Below, in pieces: positions 1 through 8,672 of a stretch of DNA of 64,000 bases. The notes under the pieces are model-generated. The model made no database searches. It was given only the letters and a program-made list of their open reading frames with translations, and was not told the origin of the DNA. Origin of the DNA: Hyphomicrobiaceae bacterium (GTDB lineage: Bacteria; Pseudomonadota; Alphaproteobacteria; Rhizobiales; Hyphomicrobiaceae); NCBI GenBank assembly GCA_016793635.1, contig JAEUMD010000013.1, forward strand, positions 62,001 to 126,000, read 5' to 3'. Numbering within the stretch: position 1 is the first letter of the stretch; every line of letters starts with the position of its first letter. The position numbers and the translations under genes were made by a program.

Positions 1-902
1 GCGCTGCGGGTGTCGTCTATTCGCTCGCCTGGGGCGATCAGCCGGCCCTCATCGCCGAGCACGTCGATTGGGCGCGGGCCTGCGGCTTCGAGGTGATCGC
101 CGCCGGCAAGGGTACGCGCTACCTGCCGCGCTATCATGCCTCGACGCCCGATACCGTCTGGGAGATCCTCGCGGGCTATCTCAGAGTCGAGCGTGGCAGC
201 ATCAACCCGCAGATGTTCAACTCGTTTATCGACGGGACCAAGTCGGCCATCGAAATGACGGCCGTCTGTAACGCCTGCGGGCTGGTGCCGCAGACGGCTG
301 GGCTCGGCTTCCCCCCGGCCTCTCGGTTCGAACTTGCCGAGGTCCTGAAGCCGAGGTCGCAAGGCGGCACGCTCGAGCAGGCGGGCGTGACCGAGGTCGT
401 TTCGTCGCTGTTCCGAGACGGGCGTGACGTGCCACATCACATCGCCATGGGAACGTTCGTCGTCGTGACCAGCGAGAGCGCCTACGCGCGCCGGTGCTTC
501 ACCGAGTACAACATGCTCCAGGATGCCTCGGGCACCTACGCGGCGCTCTACCGGCCGACCCACATGATCGGGCTCGAGCTCGGTATCTCCGTGGCGTCGG
601 TCGCCCTCCGCGGAGAGCCGACGGGTTCGGCCCGGGCCTTCAATTCCGATGTCGTGGCGGTGGCCAAGCGCCGGCTGGTGGCAGGGGAGACGCTGGACGG
701 CGAGGGCGGTTTCACCGTCTGGGGTCGGCAGTGCCCGGCGCCGGCCTCGGTAGCGGCGGGGTATCTGCCGATCGGGCTGGCACACGGCGTCCGCCTCGCA
801 CGCGACGTGGCCGAAGGGGCCGTTTTGACCGAGGCCGACGTGGTGCTCGACGCCGGCAACGCGGCGGTCGCCGCCCGGCGCGAGATGCTGGCGCGGGCTT
901 GA
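1..902 (+). CDS. Homoserine dehydrogenase-like SAF-domain protein (COG4091 type), 5' partial
   Basis: The reading frame is open from base 3, so the N-terminus, including any NAD(P)-binding Rossmann motif, lies outside the window. The visible ~299 residues match the COG4091 family of homoserine-dehydrogenase-like oxidoreductases. Recognisable blocks are AAGKGTRYLPRYH near the left edge, MFNSFIDGTKSAIEM, and a C-terminal SAF-like segment (PIGLAHGVRLARDVAEGAVL), the fold also found in antifreeze proteins and sugar-acid dehydratases. Family members are often encoded with carbohydrate-catabolism genes. The true substrate cannot be read from the sequence. A GntR/HutC regulator follows on the same strand 153 nt downstream and may control a catabolic locus to the left. 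Confidence 0.75.
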   Translation, partial: AAGVVYSLAWGDQPALIAEHVDWARACGFEVIAAGKGTRYLPRYHASTPDTVWEILAGYLRVERGSINPQMFNSFIDGTKSAIEMTAVCNACGLVPQTAGLGFPPASRFELAEVLKPRSQGGTLEQAGVTEVVSSLFRDGRDVPHHIAMGTFVVVTSESAYARRCFTEYNMLQDASGTYAALYRPTHMIGLELGISVASVALRGEPTGSARAFNSDVVAVAKRRLVAGETLDGEGGFTVWGRQCPAPASVAAGYLPIGLAHGVRLARDVAEGAVLTEADVVLDAGNAAVAARREMLARA

Positions 903-1055
903 CCGAAATGCAGCCTTTGGTTGTTCCCGTGAGGGTGGAAAACTTGCAAAAAATTGCGGCATAATTGGCTAAAATTGAACACGCCTATTCATAATTAACG
1001 ACTCATATGCTACTCAAGGTAGAAATTGAATGTCTGCCATGGGGGAAGTACGGCG

Positions 1056-1799
1056 ATGAAGGCCGAGCCGCATCCGTCTCGATTGGCTGTTCCCAAGCCG
1101 CTCTATAGCCAGGTGCGGGACGTCCTGCTGAAGCGCATCGGCGAGGGCGAATGGGGTGCGGGCGAGGCGCTGCCGAACGAGTTCGTACTGGCAAGTGACT
1201 TCGGCGTGAGTATCGGTACCATCCGACGCGCCATCGAGGGGCTCGAAGAAACCGGGGTGCTGAAACGGATGCAGGGTCGGGGCACGTTCGTCGCCGGACC
1301 CGGCTCCATGGCGCTCGACGACAAATTCTGCCGCCTGCGGCTCGCCGGGAGGCCCGCCGCCGGGCTCGGCTATGAGCTCGATAGTGTCTCGGGACGCGAT
1401 GCGGATACGAGTGAAGCGCAAGCGCTGGGTCATGGCGAACCGGTCGGCGTGACCGAGGTCCGTCAGCGCCTGACCATAGATGGCGAGCCTGTCGGCTACG
1501 AAGTCAGCCTCGTGTCGGTCCTCCGCTTCCCGCGCATCGAGACACAGCTCCCCTATGGCCAGATGCTGTATCGCGTTCTGGCGGACTACGGTGCGCTGGT
1601 CACCCGCTCTGTCGAGAAGATCGCCGCCGTGACGGCGGACGAGGACCTCGCCGGAAAGCTCGGAGTCCGAGCAGGTCAGCCGTTGCTCGAGGTCCGAAGG
1701 ATTGCGTTGACCATCGACAAGGAGCCGGTCGAGCTCCGCCATTCCCACTACAACTTGCACCGCTTTCCAAGCCTTACCTACGACACGTTCATTACCTGA
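1056..1799 (+). CDS. GntR/HutC-family transcriptional regulator
   Basis: A 247-residue regulator with an N-terminal winged helix-turn-helix (about residues 15-75; PLYSQVRDVLLKRI, LPNEFVLASDFGVSIGTIRRAI, GRGTFV) and a C-terminal UTRA effector-binding domain (about 90-235). This is the HutC subfamily, which normally senses a small metabolite and represses nearby catabolic genes. The ATG at 1056 was chosen because GGGGGAAG lies just upstream; a TTG ten codons earlier is in frame but has a poorer ribosome site. The AT-rich sequence at 940-1020 is the likely promoter region. The effector is unknown. The SAF-domain oxidoreductase on its left is a plausible target. Confidence 0.85.
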   Translation: MKAEPHPSRLAVPKPLYSQVRDVLLKRIGEGEWGAGEALPNEFVLASDFGVSIGTIRRAIEGLEETGVLKRMQGRGTFVAGPGSMALDDKFCRLRLAGRPAAGLGYELDSVSGRDADTSEAQALGHGEPVGVTEVRQRLTIDGEPVGYEVSLVSVLRFPRIETQLPYGQMLYRVLADYGALVTRSVEKIAAVTADEDLAGKLGVRAGQPLLEVRRIALTIDKEPVELRHSHYNLHRFPSLTYDTFIT

Positions 1800-1891
1800 T
1801 TGCCCTCCGCGCGGCGTCTGCCGTGCTCACACCAATCGAACAAGCTTCCCGCGCGAAGCAGCCGTGCAGTCCAAACGCCGGAGCCTTACCC

Positions 1892-2290
1892 ATGTCGAGC
1901 ACACTCCGCATCAGCCTCAAGTCCGGTGACCGTATTTTCGTTAACGGTGCCGTGTTGAGAGCCGACCGAAAGGTGACACTGGAAATCTTGAATGACGTTA
2001 AGTTTCTGCTCGAGCACCATTTTCTGAATGAGGAAGCAGCGCATACACCGCTGCGGCGCCTCTATTTCCTGGTCCAATCGATGCTGACCGATCCAGCCCA
2101 GGCACCGGAGACGCGCGTGGCATGCTTGGTACAGCTGCACGAGCTGCGCCGCATCCATCCGGCGCCGCCGATGGCGGACCGGCTGGCGGCCATAGCAGAG
2201 ATACTTGCTGCCAATCGGCCCTTCGAGGCGCTAAAGGCAATCCGCGCCCTATTCCCGAGCGAGGCATCGGACGTTTCGAAGGCCAGTTGA
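1892..2290 (+). CDS. flbT: Flagellar biosynthesis repressor FlbT
   Basis: A 132-residue protein beginning MSSTLRISLKSGDRIFVNGA, the characteristic FlbT N-terminus, followed by RRLYFLVQSML. FlbT is an alphaproteobacterial RNA-binding regulator that destabilises flagellin mRNA and links filament synthesis to hook completion. The start was placed at this internal ATG because family similarity begins exactly there; the frame is open 23 codons upstream. It normally sits beside flaF and the flagellin genes, but here its neighbours are a GntR regulator and a peptidase, so the gene is an orphan in this window. Confidence 0.88.
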   Translation: MSSTLRISLKSGDRIFVNGAVLRADRKVTLEILNDVKFLLEHHFLNEEAAHTPLRRLYFLVQSMLTDPAQAPETRVACLVQLHELRRIHPAPPMADRLAAIAEILAANRPFEALKAIRALFPSEASDVSKAS

Positions 2291-2502
2291 CCTGAGGGCG
2301 CTCCGCCTATCGTAACGCTAACCGGAGGCTTCGCTCGGCCGCGCCGTGTGGTGCGCTCAGCAACGGGGTTTCTAACGGGGCTGGGCGTTTCTGAACGTTA
2401 CAGGCCAGCGGCCCTGGCGGACCTTTCCAGGGCTGCCGGCACACGCCATATATGTTGCGCCGTCAGATGGGCTGCGGCACCGCCGACGTCGCGAGTTGAT
2501 CC

Positions 2503-3189
2503 TTGAGCATTCTCGTCGTTCTCCTGCTGATCGTCCTGGCCCTGGCCTGGTTGCCGCAGGTGTGGGTCTCGCGCGTGCTGGATCAGCATGGCCGCAACCG
2601 CGCCGATATTCCCGGCACGGGCGGAGAATTCGCGCGCCACGTCCTCGATGGGATGAAGCTGCACGCTGTCGGTGTCGAGGAAACAAAGCTCGGCGACCAT
2701 TACGATCCCGCCACCAAGACGGTGCGTCTCCTTCCTCAACACATGCATGGCCGTTCGCTCGCCGCCGTCGTCGTCGCCGCGCACGAGGTTGGCCATGCGA
2801 TGCAGGATGCGACCGGCTACCGGCCGCTGGCGGCGCGTACGCGGTTGGCGCGACAGGCCCAGAATGTGCAGAAGATCGGTTCGGTAGTGATGTTGACGGC
2901 GCCCGTCGTGCTCGCGCTGGTCAAGGCGCCGGGTGTTGCGCTCCTCCAGATCGTCGCCGGTGTGCTGATCCTCGGCTCGACGGTGCTGATGCATCTGGTG
3001 ACCCTTCCCGTCGAGTTCGACGCCAGCTTTCGCCGCGCGTTGCCACTGCTGAAGGCCGGCAACTACATCGGCGCGGCGGACATGAGGGCGGCGCGCACCA
3101 TTCTTCGGGCGGCGGCGTTCACCTATGTCGCGGCGGCCGCGCGCAGCCTGCTCGACGTGATGCAGTGGCTGCGGATCTTGAAGCGCTGA
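2503..3189 (+). CDS. YugP-family neutral zinc metallopeptidase, membrane-anchored
   Basis: A 228-residue protein with an N-terminal membrane segment (residues 2-20), the zinc-binding motif HEVGHAMQ at about residue 93, and the family motif LPVEFDASFRRAL near residue 168, which carries the further conserved acidic residue. Hydrophobic stretches around 125-165 suggest more membrane segments. This is the Zn_peptidase_2 (YugP-like) family, whose substrates are not established. The start is a TTG preceded in frame by a TGA five nucleotides upstream, so no earlier start is possible. The HDAC-like gene begins 4 nt after the stop, implying co-transcription. Confidence 0.85.
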   Translation: MSILVVLLLIVLALAWLPQVWVSRVLDQHGRNRADIPGTGGEFARHVLDGMKLHAVGVEETKLGDHYDPATKTVRLLPQHMHGRSLAAVVVAAHEVGHAMQDATGYRPLAARTRLARQAQNVQKIGSVVMLTAPVVLALVKAPGVALLQIVAGVLILGSTVLMHLVTLPVEFDASFRRALPLLKAGNYIGAADMRAARTILRAAAFTYVAAAARSLLDVMQWLRILKR

Positions 3190-3193
3190 GCCG

Positions 3194-4093
3194 GTGCCGT
3201 TCTTCTTCCCCGAAACCCCGGACCTGCCCTTGCCGCCCGGACATCGCTTTCCCGCGGCGAAATACCGGATGCTGCGCGAGCGGGCGCATGCGGAAGGGAT
3301 TTTCGCGTCAGCCGGGCTTCTTCCATCGCCACTGGCGACGCGCGAGAACCTGCTGCTCGTGCACGACGCGACATATGTCGATGCCATGATCGCGGGCGAA
3401 ATCGGCGCCGATGCGATGCGCAGGATCGGCGTGCCGTGGAGCACCGTGCTGGTCGAGCGTTCGCTCGCGACTGTCGGCGGGTCGATCGCTGCGGCGCGGG
3501 CCGCGATTCGCGATGGCATCTCAGGGCAGCTTGCCGGTGGCACCCATCACGCGCATCGCGACTTCGGCTCTGGATACTGCGTTTTCAACGATCTCGCGGT
3601 TGCGGCGCTGGCGCTACTCGGCGAGGCGGGTGTCGCGCGTATCACCATTCTCGACCTCGACGTGCACCAGGGCGATGGTACGGCGGCACTGTTTGCCGGC
3701 GAACGGCGCGTTCAGACCGTTTCCATCCACGGCGAGAAGAACTTTCCGTTCCGCAAGTATCCGTCCGATCTCGATATCGCGCTGGCCGATGGAACAGGCG
3801 ACATCGCCTATCTCGCCGCGCTCGACCGTGCGCTCGGGGCCGTCGCAGCATTCGCGCCGGACCTGCTGCTTTATCTGTCGGGTGCCGATGCGCTCGCCTG
3901 CGATCGTCTCGGCCGGCTCGACCTTTCCCATTCCGGCCTGATGGCCCGCGACGCAACGGTGCTGCGCTTCGCGCGGGCGCAGCACATCCCGGTCGCGATC
4001 GCCATCGGGGGCGGATACGCCGAGCCGATCGACGAGACCGTCGAGGCCTATCTCGGCACGTTCCGCACGGCGCGCGCGATCTACGGTTTTTGA
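3194..4093 (+). CDS. Histone deacetylase-superfamily deacetylase
   Basis: A 299-residue class of arginase/deacetylase-fold protein. The tandem active-site histidines are in GGTHHAH (about residue 115). Zinc ligands are in DLDVHQGDG (about 153-161) and in SGADAL (about 228). A glycine-rich IGGGYA loop follows near 275. All catalytic positions of the HDAC family are present, so it should be an active zinc-dependent amidohydrolase. Bacterial members deacetylate acetyl-lysine, acetylpolyamines or other N-acetyl substrates, and which one applies here cannot be told. The start is GTG, 4 nt after the upstream peptidase gene, consistent with a two-gene operon. Confidence 0.87.
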   Translation: MPFFFPETPDLPLPPGHRFPAAKYRMLRERAHAEGIFASAGLLPSPLATRENLLLVHDATYVDAMIAGEIGADAMRRIGVPWSTVLVERSLATVGGSIAAARAAIRDGISGQLAGGTHHAHRDFGSGYCVFNDLAVAALALLGEAGVARITILDLDVHQGDGTAALFAGERRVQTVSIHGEKNFPFRKYPSDLDIALADGTGDIAYLAALDRALGAVAAFAPDLLLYLSGADALACDRLGRLDLSHSGLMARDATVLRFARAQHIPVAIAIGGGYAEPIDETVEAYLGTFRTARAIYGF

Positions 4094-4228
4094 ATTCATT
4101 GATGTTTTTTTGAAAAATTGAGAGACGGCGCAACAGCACCGCCGCTGGCGCGCTCCTTGCTACGAAAGCGCAAGGCCGAGTGGCACGGTACGAAATCGGC
4201 ACGCGATGCCGCAGCGAAAGGATGAGGG

Positions 4229-5167
4229 ATGCAATTGCGGTCAGCAGAGCTGGCCATTGAGGGAGGAGCGAAGGCTTCATCCCCCGGTGCCCTGCGCAAC
4301 CGCGAAAGCCTACCAGCCGTCCTGAAGCGGGCGGCGCTTTCGACTGCGTTCGACCTGAAGCCGCCTCGCCATCGCGCCGCTCCGCGTCTTGCCTACCTGC
4401 TTGTGCGTCACCTCTTGTCGGGGGCTCCCGCGCGCCACGTTTTGCCGGACCCGTGTGCCGCGCTGCCGGGGCGCGAGGGTGTCGCCGGCTTCTGCGACGA
4501 CATGAGCGTTGCAACGCTGCTGAGGGCGTATGCTCGCGGGCTCTACCCGTGTACGCATTTTGGTCCGGTGAGATGGAATGCGCCGCCGTTGCGAGCCGTG
4601 CTCGAAATCAGCGAGCTGAAGCTGCGCGACGAGCTCCGACGCAAGCTCAAGAAGCGCCCATTCCGAATCACGTTCGACCGTGATCCGCGGCGCGTCATGC
4701 TGGCGTGCGCCGCGCCGCGTGCCGGCCAGTGGCCGCTCACCTGGATTACACCCGACGTCGTGGAGGCCTATCTCGCGCTGTTCGACGTCGGCCACATGCA
4801 TTCCGTCGAAGCCTACGACGCGGCGGGCGAGCTTGTCGGCGGTCTTTTCGGCACGGTCGCCGGCCGCTGTTTCGTCGTCGAGTCGCTGTTTCATACGCGC
4901 GACAACTCGTCGAAGTACGCGCTCGCGGTCCTCGTAGGGCACCTCCAGGCGTGGGGTTTCACTCACGTCGATAACAAGCTCCAGAACTCGCATTGCGCCG
5001 CGCTCGGGTTCCGCGAGATTCCCCGTGCGACCTACGTGGCGCTGCTCGACCAGCCGACGCCCGCGTCGCATGCCGGAGTGCGCTGGGCCGTCGATCCCGC
5101 GCTCGATCTCGCCCGGTGGACACCGGCCGCAGGTCCGCCGCCGCGCCGCGCCGCCGAGCCGGCGTAA
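4229..5167 (+). CDS. Divergent Aat-like leucyl/phenylalanyl-tRNA-protein transferase homolog
   Basis: A 312-residue protein. From about residue 88 it follows the Aat (leucyl/phenylalanyl-tRNA-protein transferase) pattern: TLLRAYARGLYP, TWITPDVVEAYLALF, GHMHSVEAYD, GELVGGLFGTVAGRCFVVESLF, and ALGFREIPR. Canonical Aat attaches Leu or Phe to N-terminal Arg/Lys for ClpAP degradation. Two departures stand out: an ~85-residue N-terminal extension, and replacement of the usual (L/I)DCQ catalytic-region motif by VDNK near residue 250, which keeps the Asp but loses the Gln. It may be a paralog with altered specificity rather than the main Aat. AAAGGATGAGGG precedes the ATG. The downstream neighbour is tex. 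Confidence 0.72.
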   Translation: MQLRSAELAIEGGAKASSPGALRNRESLPAVLKRAALSTAFDLKPPRHRAAPRLAYLLVRHLLSGAPARHVLPDPCAALPGREGVAGFCDDMSVATLLRAYARGLYPCTHFGPVRWNAPPLRAVLEISELKLRDELRRKLKKRPFRITFDRDPRRVMLACAAPRAGQWPLTWITPDVVEAYLALFDVGHMHSVEAYDAAGELVGGLFGTVAGRCFVVESLFHTRDNSSKYALAVLVGHLQAWGFTHVDNKLQNSHCAALGFREIPRATYVALLDQPTPASHAGVRWAVDPALDLARWTPAAGPPPRRAAEPA

Positions 5168-5308
5168 GCGGCATCCGTTGCCGCTCGCCCGCAATCGCCC
5201 GGCACTCTTGCACAGAAGCTTCGCCCCCGGTGTTGCCGCCCCCTCGACAGCGCCCGTGACCGGGGCTACCTCGTTGCCTCTCCTTGCATCGTCGTCGAGA
5301 GGTGACAC

Positions 5309-7654
5309 GTGGACCAGATCAACGCCCGCATCGCCGCAGAGATCGGTGTCGCCGTCGGACAGGTCGCAGCGGCCGTGGAACTGCTCGGCGAAGGTGCGAC
5401 GGTGCCTTTCATCGCGCGCTACCGCAAGGAGCGGACGGGCGGCCTCGACGATACGCAGTTGCGCCGCCTCGAGGAGCGTCTCGGCTACCTGCGCGAACTG
5501 GAGGATCGCCGCCAGACCGTGCTGAAGAGCATCGGCGAGCAAGGCAAGATGACGCCGGAACTGCAGCGCGCCATCGCCGGCGCGGAGACCAAGGTCGAGC
5601 TCGAGGACCTTTACGCGCCGTTCAAGCCGAAGCGGCGTACCAAGGCGCAGATCGCGCGCGAAGCAGGGCTCGAGCCGCTGGCCGATACGCTGCTCGCCAA
5701 TCCGACGCTCGATCCGGCGAAGGAAGCGGAGAAGTATCTGAGCGCCGAAAAGGGCGTCGCCGACCAGAAGGCGGCGCTGGACGGCGCGCGCGCCATCATC
5801 ATCGAGCGTATCGGTGAGAGCGCCAAGCTCGTCGGCGATCTTCGCGAATGGTTGTGGGCCGCGGGTTTCATCACCTCGAAGGTGGTCAAGGGCAAGGAGA
5901 CAGAGGGCGCCAAGTTCTCCGACTACTTCGATTTCCGCCAGGCCGTCCGCGATATCCCCTCGCACCGGGCACTGGCTCTGCTGCGCGGGCGCAACGACGG
6001 ATTCATCACACTCGATCTCGACGTCGAGATGGATGCGGGTAAGCCGCATCCGGCCGAGCTGCGCATCATGTCCGCCTTCAACATTGCCGAGCGCGGCCGT
6101 CTCGCGGACCGTTGGCTCATCGATACGGTGAAGCTTGCCTGGAAGGCGAAGCTGCATATCTCGCTCGCCGTCGATCTCTTGATGCGCATGAAGGAGCGTT
6201 CCGATACCGCTGCGATCGACGTCTTCAAGACGAACCTCAAGGACCTCCTGCTCGCAGCGCCAGCGGGCCCGCGCGTGACGATGGGGCTCGATCCCGGCAT
6301 CCGCACCGGCGTCAAGGTGGCCGTGGTCGATGCGACGGGCAAGCTGCTCGACACCGCGACGGTCTATCCGCACGAGCCGCGGCGTGACTGGGCTGGTGCG
6401 CTGGCGACGCTCGGGGCGCTGTGTCTACGCCACAAGGTTGAACTGATCGCCATCGGCAACGGCACGGCGAGCCGCGAGACGGATAAGCTCGCTGCCGAGC
6501 TGATCGCCAAGCTGCCCGACCGCAAGATGACGAAGATCATGGTGTCGGAGGCAGGCGCGTCGGTCTACTCGGCATCCGAGCTCGCGGCGAAGGAGTTCCC
6601 GGAGCTCGATGTCTCGCTGCGTGGCGCGGTTTCGATCGCACGCCGGTTGCAGGACCCGCTCGCCGAGCTGGTCAAGATCGAGCCGAAGGCCATTGGCGTC
6701 GGCCAATACCAGCACGACGTCGACCAGTCGGAGCTGTCACGCTCGCTCGATGCGGCGGTCGAGGACTGTGTGAACTCGGTCGGTGTCGACGTGAATACGG
6801 CGTCGGCACCGCTGCTCGCCCGCGTCGCCGGCCTCAACGCGACGATCGCGCAGAACATCGTGCTCTATCGCGACGAGAACGGTGCGTTCAAGAAGCGTTC
6901 GGAGATCAAGAAGGTGGCACGGCTCGGGCCGAAGGCGTTCGAGCAGGCGGCGGGGTTCCTGCGAATCATGAACGGGTCGAACCCGCTCGACGCGAGTGCG
7001 GTGCACCCCGAAGCCTACGAGGTGGTGGAACGCATCGCAGAGGCGACCAAGCGGCCGATCAGGTCGATGATTGGCGACCGCGCTTTCCTGAAGACGCTTT
7101 CGCCGAGAAGCTTCGCCGACGAGCGGTTCGGCATTCCGACCGTCACCGACATTCTCGCCGAGCTCGAGAAGCCTGGCCGTGACCCGCGCCCCGAGTTCAA
7201 GACGGCGGAGTTCAAGGAGGGCGTAGAGAAGCTGTCGGATCTGACGCCCGGCATGCTGCTCGAGGGCGTCGTCACCAACGTCACCGCGTTCGGCGCATTC
7301 GTCGATATCGGCGTGCATCAGGACGGGCTCGTGCACGTCTCCGAGCTGGCCGACCGCTTCGTCAAGGACCCGCGCGAGGTTGTGAAGGCGGGCGATGTGG
7401 TGAAAGTCCGCGTGAAGGATGTCGATCTCGAGCGCAAGCGTGTCGCACTCACCATGCGATCTGGAGCGATCGAAAAGCAGGGCGAAGTTCGGTCGGGTCG
7501 AGGCAGCGCCCCACAACAGTCCGCGCGGCCTCAGGCGGGCATGCAGGGGGCGCCACGCTCAGCGATGACGAGCAAACCCAAACAAGGCGGGCAAGAGGGC
7601 GAGTCGGCGCTGGCGGCGGCCATGCGCCGGGCGCGAGAGCAGGGCAAGTCCTGA
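5309..7654 (+). CDS. tex: Tex-family RNA-binding transcriptional accessory protein
   Basis: A 781-residue protein of the usual Tex length. It has the N-terminal helical region ([21 protein letters not shown] at residues 31-51), a YqgF/RNase H-like domain beginning [12 protein letters not shown] at about residue 323, helix-hairpin-helix motifs ([17 protein letters not shown] at about 493), and a C-terminal S1 RNA-binding domain ([21 protein letters not shown] at 646-666). The last ~65 residues are a low-complexity Gly/Gln/Arg tail. Tex binds RNA and affects transcription and stress responses. GTG start. No terminator is obvious downstream. Confidence 0.93.
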   Translation: MDQINARIAAEIGVAVGQVAAAVELLGEGATVPFIARYRKERTGGLDDTQLRRLEERLGYLRELEDRRQTVLKSIGEQGKMTPELQRAIAGAETKVELEDLYAPFKPKRRTKAQIAREAGLEPLADTLLANPTLDPAKEAEKYLSAEKGVADQKAALDGARAIIIERIGESAKLVGDLREWLWAAGFITSKVVKGKETEGAKFSDYFDFRQAVRDIPSHRALALLRGRNDGFITLDLDVEMDAGKPHPAELRIMSAFNIAERGRLADRWLIDTVKLAWKAKLHISLAVDLLMRMKERSDTAAIDVFKTNLKDLLLAAPAGPRVTMGLDPGIRTGVKVAVVDATGKLLDTATVYPHEPRRDWAGALATLGALCLRHKVELIAIGNGTASRETDKLAAELIAKLPDRKMTKIMVSEAGASVYSASELAAKEFPELDVSLRGAVSIARRLQDPLAELVKIEPKAIGVGQYQHDVDQSELSRSLDAAVEDCVNSVGVDVNTASAPLLARVAGLNATIAQNIVLYRDENGAFKKRSEIKKVARLGPKAFEQAAGFLRIMNGSNPLDASAVHPEAYEVVERIAEATKRPIRSMIGDRAFLKTLSPRSFADERFGIPTVTDILAELEKPGRDPRPEFKTAEFKEGVEKLSDLTPGMLLEGVVTNVTAFGAFVDIGVHQDGLVHVSELADRFVKDPREVVKAGDVVKVRVKDVDLERKRVALTMRSGAIEKQGEVRSGRGSAPQQSARPQAGMQGAPRSAMTSKPKQGGQEGESALAAAMRRAREQGKS

Positions 7655-7707
7655 GCGTCTACCGAGAGCCTTTGGCGCGACCGCGATGGGTGGCGCCGGT
7701 AGCGCCC

Positions 7708-7902
7708 TCAGCAGCCCTCGCCACGGTCGAGGATCGCGAGCGATCCGCGCAGTCTCACCGTGCGACCCTTGATGTCGATGCGCGACGGCTTGACCGAGAG
7801 GCCAGTGCTTTCGCTCGCCTCGCGGCGCGGCGCCGCCTGCGACCGGCCGATCTTGGAAGCGTCGACGGGGCGGACGTTGCTGGGTCTCAAAGGGGGCAGC
7901 AT
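7708..7902 (-). CDS. Small hypothetical protein, 64 residues
   Basis: A possible small gene on the reverse strand. The ATG at 7902 has GGAG five bases upstream, and the codons downstream of it have strongly G/C third positions, unlike the part of the same frame upstream of this ATG. The product is basic (MLPPLRPSNVRPVDASK, then SRIDIKGRTVRLRGSLAIL) with no domain I recognise. The frame stays open upstream to a TTG at 8085 and would then include a CPECG motif, but that part looks less coding-like. It lies tail-to-tail with tex. Confidence 0.4.
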   Translation of the reverse strand: MLPPLRPSNVRPVDASKIGRSQAAPRREASESTGLSVKPSRIDIKGRTVRLRGSLAILDRGEGC

Positions 7903-8436
7903 GGGGTCTCCGCGTTGCGGCCGGGGACGCTCGACGTCGAGCGCCTCGCGTGGATTAATCACTCGCTGGCGAGATGGCAATTGCCGTGCCACATGGCCAC
8001 ATTCCGGGCACCAAGGTGCACAAGACTGAGCAAAAAAGGAATAGTCGTCCCGCTGCTGGAGCGCTGCCTGAATAGCTGGTCGCAATCCGCATAATATTTA
8101 TGCTTATAGCCCTAAATCTAGGCTCACACATCGGACTGCGATGACCGTGTCGAGGGCGTCCGCCTGTCTTTTGTTCAATGCTAATGGATTGCCATAGTCT
8201 GGGGTGTCGGTGCGTTTGCGATCCACCAGAGGCGCCAAGATCGCCCAAGGCCACACGTCGCGGCTGTGAACCACCGTTTCAGTGAAAGCGCGGGGCGCTT
8301 TCATCTCAACCGATCGCGCGATCGACAGCCGGCGGGCGAGCGAACTGCCGCGGATGTTGCCACCGCCACCGCCGATGCGGTCCGGTGGGTACTTTCTCTA
8401 AACTTTTCGAGAGGCTTCAAACACCACCAAGGTGGA
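7903..8436. other. Intergenic region with no convincing gene
   Basis: About 530 bases between the small reverse ORF and tRNA-Phe. It is locally AT-richer, with GCATAATATTTATGC near 8091-8105, which may be promoter material for a reverse-strand transcript. The overlapping short frames have neither a ribosome site nor family similarity I can see. Confidence 0.4.
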
Positions 8437-8512
8437 TGGTGCCCAGGGGCGGAATTGAACCACCGACACTGCGATTTTCAGTCGCATGCTCTACCAACTG
8501 AGCTACCTGGGC
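8437..8512 (-). tRNA. tRNA-Phe (anticodon GAA)
   Basis: Read on the reverse strand, the sequence folds into a full cloverleaf. The acceptor stem is GCCCAGG/CCTGGGC. The D arm is GCTC-AGTTGGTA-GAGC. The anticodon arm is TGCGA-CTGAAAA-TCGCA with anticodon GAA. The T arm is GGTGG-TTCAATT-CCGCC. The discriminator is A and the CCA end is encoded. It lies just upstream of addA on the opposite strand. Confidence 0.96.
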
Positions 8513-8672
8513 GTAACCGCGCGGCAGGTCTGGCCTGCGGCGAAGTCCGGCCCTTATAGTGAGTTGAATCGGGCCTGTCCAGCGCCCTTGCAAGCTGGCC
8601 CGGGGCGACCCCGCGGTGGTTACGAATGAGCATCCGGGGCCCGCGATCCGGACGGTGCGGACGGGAGAAACA

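Noticed and set aside
4310-6373. A 687-codon reverse open frame opposite the Aat-like gene and tex
   Set aside because: Long antisense open frames are usual opposite GC-rich genes. It is Arg/Leu/Asp-rich with no family signal, while the forward genes are certain.
7903-8436. Possible integrated element next to tRNA-Phe
   Set aside because: No integrase, no direct repeat of the tRNA 3' end, and the surrounding genes are core. The tRNA is intact with encoded CCA.
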